Shown here: positions 28,193 through 36,666 of the stretch, one piece after another
How positions within the stretch are numbered: the stretch's first letter is position 1
Layout: every line of letters starts with the position of its first letter
Notes under the pieces: model-generated
The model's database searches: none
What the model was told of the DNA's origin: nothing
The model's input: the letters and a program-made list of their open reading frames with translations, nothing else
Source: Methylobacterium oryzae
GTDB taxonomy: Bacteria; Pseudomonadota; Alphaproteobacteria; Rhizobiales; Beijerinckiaceae
Length of the DNA: 64,000 nt
NCBI RefSeq assembly: GCF_021398735.1
Contig: NZ_CP090349.1
Coordinates: 5,165,001 to 5,229,000, forward strand
Reading direction: 5' to 3'
Position numbers and translations under genes: made by a program

Positions 28193-28321
28193 ATGAACCT
28201 GATCGGACGCATCGTCACCAAGATCCTCGGCAACGAGAACCGCCCCGTCGACCGGGACGACCGGAACGCCAGCACGGCGACGCCGCTCGGCCGCCTCGTG
28301 ACGAAGATCCTGGGCAAGTAG
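28193..28321 (+). CDS. 42-residue protein with internal duplication
   Basis: 42-codon gene that has features of a real small gene. A GGAGGG Shine-Dalgarno lies about 7 bases before the ATG at 28193. The predicted protein carries two near-identical blocks, IGRIVTKILG (residues 4-13) and LGRLVTKILG (32-41), joined by a polar linker of 18 residues containing NRPVDRDDRN. Each block alternates basic and aliphatic residues and could form a short amphipathic helix. The two DNA copies differ mainly at third positions, which argues for selection on the protein. The gene lies between pyk and a convergent lipoprotein gene. No known family is recognised; a membrane-peripheral or toxin-like peptide is possible but unproven. 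Confidence 0.68.
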   Translation: MNLIGRIVTKILGNENRPVDRDDRNASTATPLGRLVTKILGK

Positions 28322-28345
28322 GCGCGCCGTCCGCCCGCGCCATTC

Positions 28346-28372
28346 GCCGCGCGCCCGAGCCGGGCGCGCGGC
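28346..28372. terminator. Convergent GC-rich hairpin
   Basis: Perfect 12-bp inverted repeat (GCCGCGCGCCCG, loop AGC, CGGGCGCGCGGC) in the 65-bp gap between the convergent 42-aa gene and patatin lipoprotein gene. No T-run is present on either strand, so it is a likely but weak bidirectional terminator. Confidence 0.45.
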
Positions 28373-28386
28373 GGACCGTTAGGCGG

Positions 28387-29574
28387 TCAGTTCGCGACGG
28401 CGCTGGCGGTCGCCTTGAGCACCGGCGCCGCCGGGATCGAGTGCTGCCAGAAGGTGCCGGTCCGGCCCTTCTCGTAACCGGCCTCGTACAGGGCCCGCAT
28501 GTAGGCGGTGTCGAAGCCCTTCGCGGCGGACGCCTTGGGGCCGTTCTCGTCAATGTAGGTGAGATTGAAGCCGATGCCGTTGGTGCGGGCCAGCGCGTAG
28601 GTCGCCGTCAGCGTCGCGCGGGAGCGGGCGCGGCTCGCTGTGGTGAAGGAGCGCTCGACGATCGAGAGCGTGTTGTCCTTCGTCACCTCGAATTCCGGCT
28701 CCAGGCGGCCGTTGATCACCACGTAGATCTCGGCCTTGCCGCCGGTGCGGATCCGCCCGTCGCGCAGCAGCAGGGTCTGCGGCAGGGTGAAGACGGGGGT
28801 CACCACCGAGCCGTCGACATGCATCTCCTGGAAGCGCGCGTCGCCGGCCGAGACGTCGATGAACTGGGGCGGGAACACCGCCGGGATGCTGGCCGAGGCC
28901 GCCAGCACGTCGCGGAACAGCTGGCGGGCGTTGGGCACCCCGCTCGCCGCGATGGCGCCCATGTTCCAGATCACCGCGCGCTGGGAATCGAGGTTCGTCG
29001 TGACGACCAGCAGGCGCCGGCCCTTCGCGTGCTCCTCGGCCACGGCCTTGAGGAGATCGTCCGTGACGTAGCGGTCGATGAGGTTGCGCAGGCGCCCGTC
29101 GCCGAACAGGCCCGAGCCGAACAGCACGTTGGCCAGGTTCGGCGAGGCCACCAGCTCGCTGGCGACGCCGCTCGTGTAGAACTCGGTCAGGTAGGGGTCG
29201 TAGGCCGGGCCCAGGAAGGCGAAGGGCGCGATCAGCGCGCCCGTCGAGACGCCGGAGACCAGGGTGAATTCGGGCCGCTTGCCGGACGCCGTCCAGCCGT
29301 TGAGCACGCCCGCCCCGTAGGCGCCGTCGCCGCCGCCGCCCGACAGGGCCAGGTAGGTGAAGCCCTTGAGGCGCCGCTCCGGATTGGCGGCGAGCGCCGC
29401 GATCGTGTCCACCGACGCGTCCGCGAAGACGCGCGCGCCGGGGATGCCCGGCACGGTGGCGAAGGCCGCCTGCTCGGCACTGTAGGGGGTCCGCGGAACG
29501 CTGCCGCAGGCCGCGACCTGACCCGCCAGCCCGAACGCCACCGCCATGCGCAGGCTGACCTGACGAACACCCAT
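28387..29574 (-). CDS. Patatin-like phospholipase lipoprotein
   Basis: 395-aa predicted lipoprotein. The N-terminus ends in a lipobox, AGQVAAC, with lipidated Cys23. The patatin core shows the oxyanion-loop GGGGDGAYGAG (about 80-90), the nucleophile elbow GVSTG with Ser110, and the catalytic-dyad Asp in MHVDGSVV (about 255). It should act as a Ser-Asp acyl hydrolase anchored in the envelope. The start at 29574 follows a GAGGAAGTG Shine-Dalgarno and begins the signal sequence; an upstream Met at 29616 is not supported. It is transcribed alone. Confidence 0.85.
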   Translation of the reverse strand: MGVRQVSLRMAVAFGLAGQVAACGSVPRTPYSAEQAAFATVPGIPGARVFADASVDTIAALAANPERRLKGFTYLALSGGGGDGAYGAGVLNGWTASGKRPEFTLVSGVSTGALIAPFAFLGPAYDPYLTEFYTSGVASELVASPNLANVLFGSGLFGDGRLRNLIDRYVTDDLLKAVAEEHAKGRRLLVVTTNLDSQRAVIWNMGAIAASGVPNARQLFRDVLAASASIPAVFPPQFIDVSAGDARFQEMHVDGSVVTPVFTLPQTLLLRDGRIRTGGKAEIYVVINGRLEPEFEVTKDNTLSIVERSFTTASRARSRATLTATYALARTNGIGFNLTYIDENGPKASAAKGFDTAYMRALYEAGYEKGRTGTFWQHSIPAAPVLKATASAVAN

Positions 29575-30086
29575 CGTCACTTCCTCGAACCGCGAAACGC
29601 GCCCACTCTGCCACACGGAACGAGCTTGGCCGTATCGCCTGTTCCGTCTTAGCCGGCTTCGGAGGAACGATAAGGCCGCGCTGTTGCGGTGGGGTCACGA
29701 TCCCACGCGATCGGGGCGCAAGCGTGGCCGCTGCGGCCGGCGGCCCGGACGGTGCGGCGCCGTACCGGACACCGGCGGGACCGCGCCGGGGCCGCGCAGG
29801 ATCGCGCCGGACCCGGCCGACCCGGGCCGGCCCGGGTCATTGCCGGTGGACAGGCGTCGCGGCGGCCCGTGACCGGCGACCGCCCGCCCTTGCAACGTTC
29901 GCGAGCGCCGCGCTAGGGTTCCCCCGTGGCCTGGCGAGACAGGGTGTCGCACGCGATGCGGCAGCCGGTGCGCGGGGGCGCGGTCTGCGCGGCGACACGG
30001 TCGGCCGGGATAACGGCTCCTGTCGGCTTGGAAGACGCGGACTGGCCTTCGGGAACGCGGCCGAGCCGCAGGGGGCGGAGGGGATG
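29575..30086. other. Promoter region between lipoprotein gene and gcrA
   Basis: About 510 bp with no gene supported, between divergent genes. The middle (29740-29850) is extremely GC-rich with nested inverted segments built from CCCGG/CCGGG, capable of stable RNA structure. An open frame in phase with gcrA runs back to 29724, but its residues are Arg/Pro/Gly-rich and unlike GcrA, so it is taken as leader rather than coding. Confidence 0.4.
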
Positions 30087-30620
30087 ATGGAAGCGGGTCT
30101 CGGCTGGACGGACGATCGCGTGGCGCTGCTGCGCCGCCTGTGGGAAGACGGGCAGAGCGCCAGCAAGATCGCGGCGCAACTCGGCGGCGTCACCCGCAAC
30201 GCGGTGATCGGCAAGGTCCACCGCCTGGGTCTGGCCGGTCGCGCCCGCGGCGGCGAGGAAGCCGCCACCGCCGTCCCGCCGTCGAAGACGGTCGAGATCG
30301 AGACCGCCATCGCGGTGGTCGAGACGCAGGCGCCCGAGCCGGTCGCGATCCTGGCCCACCGTCCGGCCCCGGACTTCCCGGCGCCCGCGCCGGCCGCGGC
30401 GCCCGCGCCCGTGGCCCTCGCGGTGTCGGAGCGCGTCACCATCATGGACCTCCGGGAATCCATGTGCCGCTGGCCCCTCGGCGACCCGACGACGCCGGAA
30501 TTCCGCTTCTGCGGCGCCCGCTCCATCACCGGCCTGCCGTACTGCACCCACCACGCCGAGATCGCCTACCAGCCCGCCGCCGAGCGGAAGCGCGATCGCC
30601 GCGTCGCCTCGTTCCGCTGA
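30087..30620 (+). CDS. gcrA: GcrA family cell-cycle regulator
   Basis: 177-aa GcrA homologue. The N-terminal DNA-binding domain is WTDDRVALLRRLWEDGQSAS followed by IAAQLGGVTRNAVIGKVHRL, essentially the Caulobacter pattern. A Pro/Ala-rich linker (about 60-115) leads to the C-terminal domain MCRWPLGDPTTPEFRFCG and YCTHHAEIAYQP, which binds the sigma70 domain in characterised GcrA. In alphaproteobacteria it stimulates promoters carrying CcrM-methylated GANTC sites. Two adjacent ATGs exist; 30087 has the better spacing (5 nt) from the GGAGG Shine-Dalgarno. Confidence 0.92.
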   Translation: MEAGLGWTDDRVALLRRLWEDGQSASKIAAQLGGVTRNAVIGKVHRLGLAGRARGGEEAATAVPPSKTVEIETAIAVVETQAPEPVAILAHRPAPDFPAPAPAAAPAPVALAVSERVTIMDLRESMCRWPLGDPTTPEFRFCGARSITGLPYCTHHAEIAYQPAAERKRDRRVASFR

Positions 30621-30632
30621 GCCGCCGCGCCG

Positions 30633-31631
30633 TCAGCGCAGCGTCACGCCGGCTTCGCGGAGGACGCGGGCGGTCCCGGGATTGACCCGGTCCGCCGGGA
30701 CGAGGCCGACGAGGTTCCTCGGCTGCGCTTCGGTGAGTTCCGTCCGCGCCAGCGCCCGGACGATCCGGTAGGCCGTCTCCTCGTCGAGACCGGGCCGCGC
30801 GATCACGAAGCTCCAGGACCCCACCGTCGCGATCGGCTCCGCCTGCCCGGCGAAGCTGCCGGCCGGAACCGTGAGGCGCCGCGTCGCCGCGCCGGGCTGC
30901 GCGAGGCGCGCGATGGCCGCCTCGGACGGTCCGAAGAAGCGGGCCCCGCCCGGATCCGCGGCCAGCGCGTGGAAGCCCGGCCAATCGAGGCCGCCGCCCC
31001 AGAGCGCGTCGGCGCGGCCCTCCCGCACCAGGGCCGGGCCGTCGCCGGCCCGGTCGAGGAGGATCGGGCTGATGTCGCGCTCGGGATCGAGGCCCGAGGC
31101 GCCGAGGACGCTGCGGCCCATGACGGTCAGCCCGGACTTGTGCGTGCCGAGCACGACCCTGCGCCCGCGCAGGTCCGCCACCGAGCGGATCGCGCTGGCC
31201 GCCGGCACCACGAACAGGCCCGGCGTCGGGTACATCGGCGCCAGGACGGTCAGGCCGCCGCCCTCGGCGAGGGCCGGGTAGGCGTACTCGCCCTGCACGA
31301 GGCCGAGATCGACGCGGCCGGCGCGGAGGAGGCCGACATTCTCGGACGACCCGCCGGTGGCGCGCCGCTCGACGGTCAGGGCCGGGTCCGCGGCTGCGAC
31401 CGCGCCGGCGAAGGCCTCCCCGAAGGCCGGGAAGCCGCCCCCCGGCGTCGCGGTGGCGAGCACGACGCGGAGCGCCTCGGCGGCGCGCGCCGGCCGCGCC
31501 AGGACCAGCCCGAGGCCCGCCAGAAGAGCGGCCCGACGAGTCGGCCGAAGAGGGAGGCCCCGTCCGCCCGTCGGGCAGGATGGTCGGGCAGCGCCGGCCG
31601 CGGCCGGACGGGCAGGAGAATAGAATTCCAT
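30633..31631 (-). CDS. TAXI-family TRAP transporter substrate-binding protein
   Basis: 332-aa TAXI receptor. A twin-arginine-containing signal (TRRAALLAGLGLVLARPARA) precedes the mature start LRVVLATATPGGGFPAFGEAF. The conserved TGGSSENVGLLRAGRVDLGL and LDEETAYRIVRALA stretches fit the family. It should bind a carboxylate or amino acid in the periplasm for a TRAP permease. No DctQ/DctM permease gene is nearby, so it is an orphan receptor or is partnered elsewhere. The ATG at 31631 is the best start but has a poor Shine-Dalgarno. Convergent with gcrA (12 bp between stops). Confidence 0.78.
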   Translation of the reverse strand: MEFYSPARPAAAGAARPSCPTGGRGLPLRPTRRAALLAGLGLVLARPARAAEALRVVLATATPGGGFPAFGEAFAGAVAAADPALTVERRATGGSSENVGLLRAGRVDLGLVQGEYAYPALAEGGGLTVLAPMYPTPGLFVVPAASAIRSVADLRGRRVVLGTHKSGLTVMGRSVLGASGLDPERDISPILLDRAGDGPALVREGRADALWGGGLDWPGFHALAADPGGARFFGPSEAAIARLAQPGAATRRLTVPAGSFAGQAEPIATVGSWSFVIARPGLDEETAYRIVRALARTELTEAQPRNLVGLVPADRVNPGTARVLREAGVTLR

Positions 31632-31670
31632 CAGGAACGGGCCGCTCAATAAAGGTCTTCCACCCCGCCG

Positions 31671-31703
31671 CGAAAGTTCGCCCAATTCCGGAAAGAACTT
31701 TCG
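31671..31703. promoter_or_regulatory. Inverted repeat in the TAXI/cysK divergent promoter region
   Basis: Perfect 9-bp arms CGAAAGTTC and GAACTTTCG separated by 15 bp, in the 230-bp AT-richer gap between the divergent TAXI receptor and cysK genes. The arm spacing (24 bp centre to centre) places them on roughly the same DNA face. It could be a two-half-site operator or, less likely, an RNA hairpin. The cognate regulator is unknown. Confidence 0.45.
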
Positions 31704-31861
31704 GCAACGGCACTTAGCCCGATTGCTCCGGCCGCGGCAACGCGATATCGCAGCCTCCCGTCCGGGCCGGTCAAGCCTCCCCACGCGAGGGCGATCCCTT
31801 GGCGGGGCCTCTCCCGGATACGACATCTGTCCGATCCGTCACCACGAGCAGGAGTTCCGCG

Positions 31862-32836
31862 ATGGCCGATACCCTCAACGCACCGGCGAAGGTCGGCCAC
31901 GGCCGTGTCTACGGCTCGATCACCGAGACGATCGGCAACACCCCTCTGGTGCGCCTGAACCGGCTGCCCAAGGAGCACGGCGTCGACGCCGAGATCCTGC
32001 TGAAGCTCGAGTTCTTCAACCCGATCGCGAGCGTGAAGGACCGCATCGGCGTCAACATGATCGACGCCCTGGAGGCCTCCGGGAAGCTCCAGCCCGGCGG
32101 CACGCTGGTCGAGCCGACCTCGGGCAACACCGGCATCGCCCTCGCCTTCACGGCGGCGGCCCGCGGCTACCGGCTCATCTTGGTGATGCCCGAGACGATG
32201 TCGCTGGAGCGGCGCAAGATGCTCGCCTTCCTGGGCGCGGAGCTGGCGCTCACGCCGGGCGCGCAGGGCATGAAGGGCGCGATCGCCAAGGCCGAGGAGC
32301 TCCTGAAGGAGATCCCGGGCTCGGTAATGCCGCAGCAATTCTCCAACCCGGCCAACCCCGAGATCCACCGGAAGACCACCGCCGAGGAGATCTGGAGCGA
32401 CACGGGCGGCCAGCTCGACGCGTTCGTGGCCGGCGTCGGCACCGGCGGCACCGTGACGGGCGTCGGCGAGGTGCTGAAGCCGCGCCTGCCGAACCTGAAG
32501 GTCTTCGCGGTGGAGCCGGAGGACAGCCCGGTGATCTCCGGCGGCCAGCCCGGCCCGCACAAGATCCAGGGCATCGGCGCTGGGTTCATCCCCGACAACC
32601 TGCACACGAGCATCCTCGACGGCGTCCTGAAGGTCACCAACCAGGCCGCGTTCGAGACCTCCCGGGCGCTCGCCCGGCTGGAGGGCATCCCCGGCGGCAT
32701 CTCCACCGGCGGCAACGTCGCGGCGGCGCTGGAGCTGGCCAAGCGCCCCGAGTTCCAGGGCAAGCGGATCGTGACGGTCGCCTGCTCGTTCGCCGAGCGC
32801 TACATCTCCTCGGCGCTGTTCGACGGGATCGGCTGA
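31862..32836 (+). CDS. cysK: Cysteine synthase A (O-acetylserine sulfhydrylase)
   Basis: 324-aa PLP enzyme. The N-terminal [14 protein letters not shown], the PLP-lysine motif [10 protein letters not shown] (Lys59), the substrate loop PTSGNTG (85-91), the phosphate-binding GTGGTVTG and the C-terminal serine of [11 protein letters not shown] region are all present. It makes L-cysteine from O-acetylserine and sulfide in the cytoplasm. The start at 31862 is chosen as the family N-terminus; an alternative upstream frame is Arg/Ser-rich. A stable TTCG-loop hairpin follows the stop. Confidence 0.94.
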   Translation: MADTLNAPAKVGHGRVYGSITETIGNTPLVRLNRLPKEHGVDAEILLKLEFFNPIASVKDRIGVNMIDALEASGKLQPGGTLVEPTSGNTGIALAFTAAARGYRLILVMPETMSLERRKMLAFLGAELALTPGAQGMKGAIAKAEELLKEIPGSVMPQQFSNPANPEIHRKTTAEEIWSDTGGQLDAFVAGVGTGGTVTGVGEVLKPRLPNLKVFAVEPEDSPVISGGQPGPHKIQGIGAGFIPDNLHTSILDGVLKVTNQAAFETSRALARLEGIPGGISTGGNVAAALELAKRPEFQGKRIVTVACSFAERYISSALFDGIG

Positions 32837-33158
32837 ACCGGCCATCGGAGCGGCCTTCGGGCCGCTCCCCTACGGAGCACCGATCGAATCGCACCGGGGC
32901 GGATCGCGGCGATGTGGATCCGCGCGCGCTTCCGGTCCGCCGGGGACGGACACGATCGTCGCGACCCACGGAATTTTTCATTTTATCACAGTCATACAAT
33001 TATTTTTCCTTGATCAGTATCTGTCTCTTTTAAAATTTATTCGCAGCACAATACTGAGTTTTGGGCGAAAATTTCGGATCAACACTGCGATCTCCCGTGC
33101 CTGGACGCCAGAAAAACTCTCCGCTAACGCCGATCGGCGAACGGACAGCGATTCTCTC
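32837..33158. other. AT-rich island upstream of the small secreted Cys protein gene
   Basis: About 320 bp containing the cysK hairpin and then an unusually AT-rich stretch at about 32968-33080, strikingly different from the genome average. A possible -35 TTGATC (33010-33015) and -10 TAAAAT (33031-33036) have a short 15-bp spacer and would fire toward the 167-aa secreted protein gene. No gene is supported here. Confidence 0.45.
32847..32868 (+). terminator. Hairpin with TTCG tetraloop after cysK
   Basis: 9-bp stem GGAGCGGCC / GGCCGCTCC closed by a C(TTCG)G tetraloop, 10 bp after the cysK stop. The tail is CCTACGG rather than a T-run. Probable transcript end or stabiliser. Confidence 0.6.
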
Positions 33159-33662
33159 ATGCGCGGCCTCCTGCTTCTCGTGTTCGGCCTCTGGGCTCAG
33201 TCGGCGATGGCCCTGGGCTTCGCGGTCCACGACCTGACCGGGCTGGCCGAGGCCGCCAGACTGGCGCTGGGACCGGCAGCCACCGCGCAGGCGGAGGCCC
33301 AACGTCTCGGCCTGCACTGCGCCGCCTGCGCGGGCACCCCGGCGATCGAGCTGCGGATCGGGCGCCTGACGGACGGGACCGAGGCCCGGGTCCGCTCCGG
33401 CAGGACGACCCTCGCGGCGCTCGAGGCGCTCTGCGTGCGGCGCAATCCGGATTGCCGGCTCTCGGCCCTGCCCGCCGGCCCGGCGATCGGCTGGTTGAGC
33501 GTGTACGCGCTGGACGGCGGCGCGGGTGCCACCGCGGTCATCCTCCGGGACGGCGATCTGCTGACGATCGAGGCCCGGGCATCGGATCGCGGGGCCGCGG
33601 AGGATGCGGCGCGGCGCCTCATGCAGGCCGTCCTGCCCCGGATCGTCGGGCCGGAGACCTGA
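33159..33662 (+). CDS. Hypothetical secreted protein with four cysteines
   Basis: 167-aa protein of unknown family. A signal peptide (MRGLLLLVFGLWAQSAMA, cut before LGF) is followed by a compact alpha/beta-looking domain. Four cysteines occur as LHCAACAG (about residues 50-55) and later as ALCVRRNPDC, spacing compatible with two disulfides. The rest is rich in Ala and charged residues. It follows the AT-rich island and may be controlled by it. It is monocistronic; the next genes are tiny and hydrophilic. No function is proposed. Confidence 0.7.
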   Translation: MRGLLLLVFGLWAQSAMALGFAVHDLTGLAEAARLALGPAATAQAEAQRLGLHCAACAGTPAIELRIGRLTDGTEARVRSGRTTLAALEALCVRRNPDCRLSALPAGPAIGWLSVYALDGGAGATAVILRDGDLLTIEARASDRGAAEDAARRLMQAVLPRIVGPET

Positions 33663-33743
33663 ACCGACCGCCTCCGGTCGCCCGGTCCGCGCAACCCTCA
33701 TCGGCCGCCTCCGTTGTCCCCCGAAGAGGAAGAGAGGCGAGCC

Positions 33744-33923
33744 ATGACAGACCAGACCGGACGACCCGCGCGGGAGGGGGCCGAGGCCCCGGTGGCCGCG
33801 AAGACTGAGACGCCGCGCGAGAAGCTCGGCCAGATGGAGGACAAGGCGCGGTCCGACACGGATCTCGGCGAGGCGATCGACCGCGCCACCGCCGCCGTCG
33901 GCCAGGACGACGGGAAGCGCTGA
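33744..33923 (+). CDS. 59-residue hydrophilic protein
   Basis: Small, highly charged protein (MTDQTGRPAREGAEAP, then EKLGQMEDKARSDTDLGEAI) with no hydrophobic segment and a predicted helical centre. The start at 33744 follows an AGAGGCGA Shine-Dalgarno. Its TGA shares a base with the next ATG, so it heads a run of three overlapping tiny genes. Composition suggests an intrinsically disordered protein. Function unknown. Confidence 0.6.
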   Translation: MTDQTGRPAREGAEAPVAAKTETPREKLGQMEDKARSDTDLGEAIDRATAAVGQDDGKR

Positions 33924-34237
33924 TGGTCAGGCCGACGAGCGAATCCGGCACGGTCACCCGCAAGCCCGACGACAAGGTCGGTTCGCGCGGGAGCCCGCCC
34001 GCCGGGGGCGGCCATCAGACGGCCGATCAGGCGGCGATCACCGACATGGGCTCCGGCGAGGCGCCGCGGACCGAACCGAAGGAGGGATGGGGCGCGGCCG
34101 GAGAGCCCGGGCGCGCGCCGCCGGCGGTCGGCGGCTCCTCGGGCGGCCACTCGGACCAGAAGGCCTCGCGGGGTCCGGCCGCCGACACGAAGGTCGCGGG
34201 CGGGCACTACCGGGCGGAGCGGGAGAATCGGGAATGA
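33923..34237 (+). CDS. 104-residue Gly/Ser/Asp-rich hydrophilic protein
   Basis: Disordered-looking protein rich in Gly, Ser, Ala and charged residues (SRGSPPAGGGHQTADQAA, GGSSGGHSDQKASRGP) and without hydrophobic core or signal. It starts on the last base of the previous stop and overlaps the next start by 4 nt, indicating translational coupling across three genes. Resemblance in style to desiccation or stress hydrophilins is inference only. No domain is recognised. Confidence 0.58.
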   Translation: MVRPTSESGTVTRKPDDKVGSRGSPPAGGGHQTADQAAITDMGSGEAPRTEPKEGWGAAGEPGRAPPAVGGSSGGHSDQKASRGPAADTKVAGGHYRAERENRE

Positions 34238-34392
34238 CCGAGCGTCGCGAGACCGGCGCGCAGCCGGACAAGCCGAAGAACGTCGCCCCCGACGCGGTCA
34301 AGGACCCGAACGAGAAGACGGAGGGCAAGCCCGGCCAGGGGACGCCCGCCGGCGGAACGCAGAACGACGAGACCGATCCCGGGGGCAGCTGA
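34234..34392 (+). CDS. 52-residue hydrophilic protein
   Basis: Last of the three overlapping tiny genes. The ATG at 34234 overlaps the previous TGA (ATGA). The protein (MTERRETGAQPDKPKNVAPD, then NEKTEGKPGQGTPAGG) is Lys/Glu/Pro/Gly-rich, without Trp, Phe, Tyr or Leu, and must be disordered. It is too small for homology claims. The conserved overlaps and coding bias support it as real. Confidence 0.58.
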   Translation: MTERRETGAQPDKPKNVAPDAVKDPNEKTEGKPGQGTPAGGTQNDETDPGGS

Positions 34393-34442
34393 CGCGACCG
34401 GGATGCCGCCGCGGCGGCATCCCCCGCGCGGCGACGCGCGGC

Positions 34443-34694
34443 TCAGGAGAGACGGAAGGGGATCGGCCCGGAAGCCAGCGGGACGTCACCGGGACGGCAG
34501 CCGGTCTCGACGCTGGCGTAGCGGATCGCGTCCTGGCGGCTGCGGAAGATGCCTCCGGCACGCCCACCGGTCTCGACGGCGACCCAGTGACCCTCGCCGT
34601 CCTGGCCGACGAGGTATGAGGGCGGCGCGGCGGCGGCCTGCGCGAGCGACGGAAGCGGGTTCAGCGCGACGGGCATCGGTGTCACGGGGTTCAC
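34443..34694 (-). CDS. Small DUF2188-like hypothetical protein
   Basis: 83-aa protein with one compact domain. The core reads GEGHWVAVETGGRAGGIFRS, then RQDAIRYASVETGCRPGDVP. This resembles the DUF2188 pattern (a beta-hairpin with W, then a helix containing QxxAI), but the match is by eye only. The GTG at 34694 is preferred because a GAGAGG Shine-Dalgarno lies five bases upstream; an ATG at 34718 is possible. It is convergent with the tiny hydrophilic genes. Confidence 0.55.
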   Translation of the reverse strand: MNPVTPMPVALNPLPSLAQAAAAPPSYLVGQDGEGHWVAVETGGRAGGIFRSRQDAIRYASVETGCRPGDVPLASGPIPFRLS

Positions 34695-34784
34695 GCGGGC
34701 CTCTCGGGTCCGCCCCATCGAAGTATTGCCCCCGGCATAAGGGTTCGATGGGTCCGAGAGCGGCCAGGAATAAGGGCCACATCA

Positions 34785-34810
34785 GCAACCGGGCCTGAGC
34801 GCCCGGTTGC
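34785..34810 (-). terminator. Hairpin downstream of typA
   Basis: 10-bp perfect stem GCAACCGGGC / GCCCGGTTGC with a 6-nt loop, 33 bp past the typA stop on the minus strand. No long T-run follows. Likely terminator for typA. Confidence 0.55.
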
Positions 34811-34842
34811 CGGTCGTTCACGTTCGGTGACGGTCGCGCGCC

Positions 34843-36666
34843 TCAGGCGGCATTCTCCTTCGACCGCTCGGCCCGCTTGCGGTCGTTCGGGTCGAGGATC
34901 GCCTTGCGCAGGCGGATCGACTTCGGCGTCACCTCGACGAGCTCGTCGTCCTGGATCCAGGCCAGCGAGCGCTCCAGGGTCATCCGGATCGGCGGGGTGA
35001 GGCGCACGGCCTCGTCCTTCGACGTGGTGCGGATGTTGGTGAGCTTCTTGCCCTTGAGCACGTTCACCTCGAGATCGTTCTCGCGGTTGTGCTCGCCGAC
35101 GATCATGCCCTGGTACACCTTCCAGCCCGGCTCGATCATCATCGGGCCGCGGTCCTCCAGGTTCCACATGGCGTAGGCCACGGCCTCACCCTGGTCGTTG
35201 GAGATCAGCACGCCGTTGCGCCGGCCCGGCATCTCGCCCTTGTAGGGCTCGTACGCCTTGAACAGCCGGTTCATGATCGCGGTGCCGCGGGTGTCGGTGA
35301 GCAGCTCGCCCTGGTAGCCGATCAGGCCGCGGGTCGGGGCATGGAACACGAGGCGCAGGCGGTTGCCGCCCGACGGCCGCATCTCCAGCATCTCGGCCTT
35401 CCGCTCGGACATCTTCTGGACGACGACGCCGGAATGCTCCTCGTCGACGTCGATCACGACCTCCTCGATCGGCTCCAGCAGGCCGCCGGCCTCGTCGCGC
35501 TCGTACACGACCCGCGGCCGCGACACGGCGATCTCGAAGCCCTCGCGGCGCATGGTCTCGATCAGGATCGAGAGCTGCAGCTCGCCGCGGCCCGAGACGT
35601 AGAAGCTGTCCTTGTCGGCCGCCTCCTCGATCTTGAGCGTGACGTTGCCCTCGGCCTCCTTGAACAGGCGGTCGCGGATCATGCGGCTCGTGACCTTGTC
35701 GCCCTCGGTGCCGGCGAGCGGGCTGTCGTTGACGATGAACGACATCGTCACGGTCGGCGGGTCGATCGGCTGCGCCTGGATCGGGGTCTCGACCTGCGGG
35801 TCGCAGAAGGTGTCGGCGACGGTGCCCTTGATCAGACCGGCGATCGACACGATGTCGCCCGCCTCGCCGATGTCGATCGGCGCGCGCTCCAGGCCGCGGA
35901 AGGCGAGGATCTTCGACACGCGGCCGGTCTCGACGACCTTGCCGTGACGGTCGAGCACCTTGATCTGCTGGTTCGGCTTCACCGAGCCCGCGGCGATCCG
36001 GCCGGTGATGATGCGGCCGAGGAACGGGTTGGCCTCGAGCAGGGTGCCGAGCATCCGGAACGGCCCCTCCTCGGTCCGGGCCGGCGGCACGTGCTTGAGC
36101 ACGAGGTCGAACAGCGGCTCGAGGCCGACCGACGGGTCCGCGTCCGGGCTGTCGGCCATCCAGCCGTTGCGGCCCGACCCGTAGAGGATCGGGAAGTCGA
36201 GCTGCTCGTCGGTGGCGTCGAGGGCGGCGAACAGGTCGAACACCTCGTTCACGACCTCGTTGATCCGCGCGTCCGGACGGTCGACCTTGTTGATCGCCAC
36301 GATCGGGCGCAGGCCGATCTTGAGCGCCTTGCCGACCACGAACTTGGTCTGGGGCATCGGCCCCTCGGCGGCGTCCACCAGCACGATCACGCCGTCGACC
36401 ATCGACAGGATACGCTCGACTTCACCGCCGAAATCGGCGTGGCCGGGGGTGTCGACGATGTTGACGCGGGTGTCCTTCCAGACGACCGAGGTCGCCTTGG
36501 CGAGGATCGTGATGCCACGCTCCTTCTCGAGGTCGTTCGAGTCCATCGCCCGCTCCTCGACCCGCTGATTCTCGCGGAAGGTGCCGGACTGGGCCAGCAG
36601 CTTGTCGACGAGGGTCGTCTTGCCGTGGTCGACGTGAGCGATGATGGCGATGTTGCGCAGTTTCAT
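34843..36666 (-). CDS. typA: Translational GTPase TypA/BipA
   Basis: 607-aa ribosome-associated GTPase, the standard size. G1 is AHVDHGKTT (10-18), G2 follows as EKERGITI, G3 is DTPGHADF and G4 is [12 protein letters not shown]-like domains and the BipA C-terminal part ([20 protein letters not shown], then NREND) complete it. It binds ribosomes and helps 50S assembly and growth under stress or cold. The start at 36666 ([15 protein letters not shown]) is the family N-terminus. A monocistronic unit with its own terminator. Confidence 0.94.
   Translation of the reverse strand: MKLRNIAIIAHVDHGKTTLVDKLLAQSGTFRENQRVEERAMDSNDLEKERGITILAKATSVVWKDTRVNIVDTPGHADFGGEVERILSMVDGVIVLVDAAEGPMPQTKFVVGKALKIGLRPIVAINKVDRPDARINEVVNEVFDLFAALDATDEQLDFPILYGSGRNGWMADSPDADPSVGLEPLFDLVLKHVPPARTEEGPFRMLGTLLEANPFLGRIITGRIAAGSVKPNQQIKVLDRHGKVVETGRVSKILAFRGLERAPIDIGEAGDIVSIAGLIKGTVADTFCDPQVETPIQAQPIDPPTVTMSFIVNDSPLAGTEGDKVTSRMIRDRLFKEAEGNVTLKIEEAADKDSFYVSGRGELQLSILIETMRREGFEIAVSRPRVVYERDEAGGLLEPIEEVVIDVDEEHSGVVVQKMSERKAEMLEMRPSGGNRLRLVFHAPTRGLIGYQGELLTDTRGTAIMNRLFKAYEPYKGEMPGRRNGVLISNDQGEAVAYAMWNLEDRGPMMIEPGWKVYQGMIVGEHNRENDLEVNVLKGKKLTNIRTTSKDEAVRLTPPIRMTLERSLAWIQDDELVEVTPKSIRLRKAILDPNDRKRAERSKENAA

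Noticed and set aside
29724..30083. N-terminal extension of gcrA
   Set aside because: The extension is Gly/Arg/Pro-rich, and GcrA family proteins begin at the WTDDRV segment directly after the Shine-Dalgarno.
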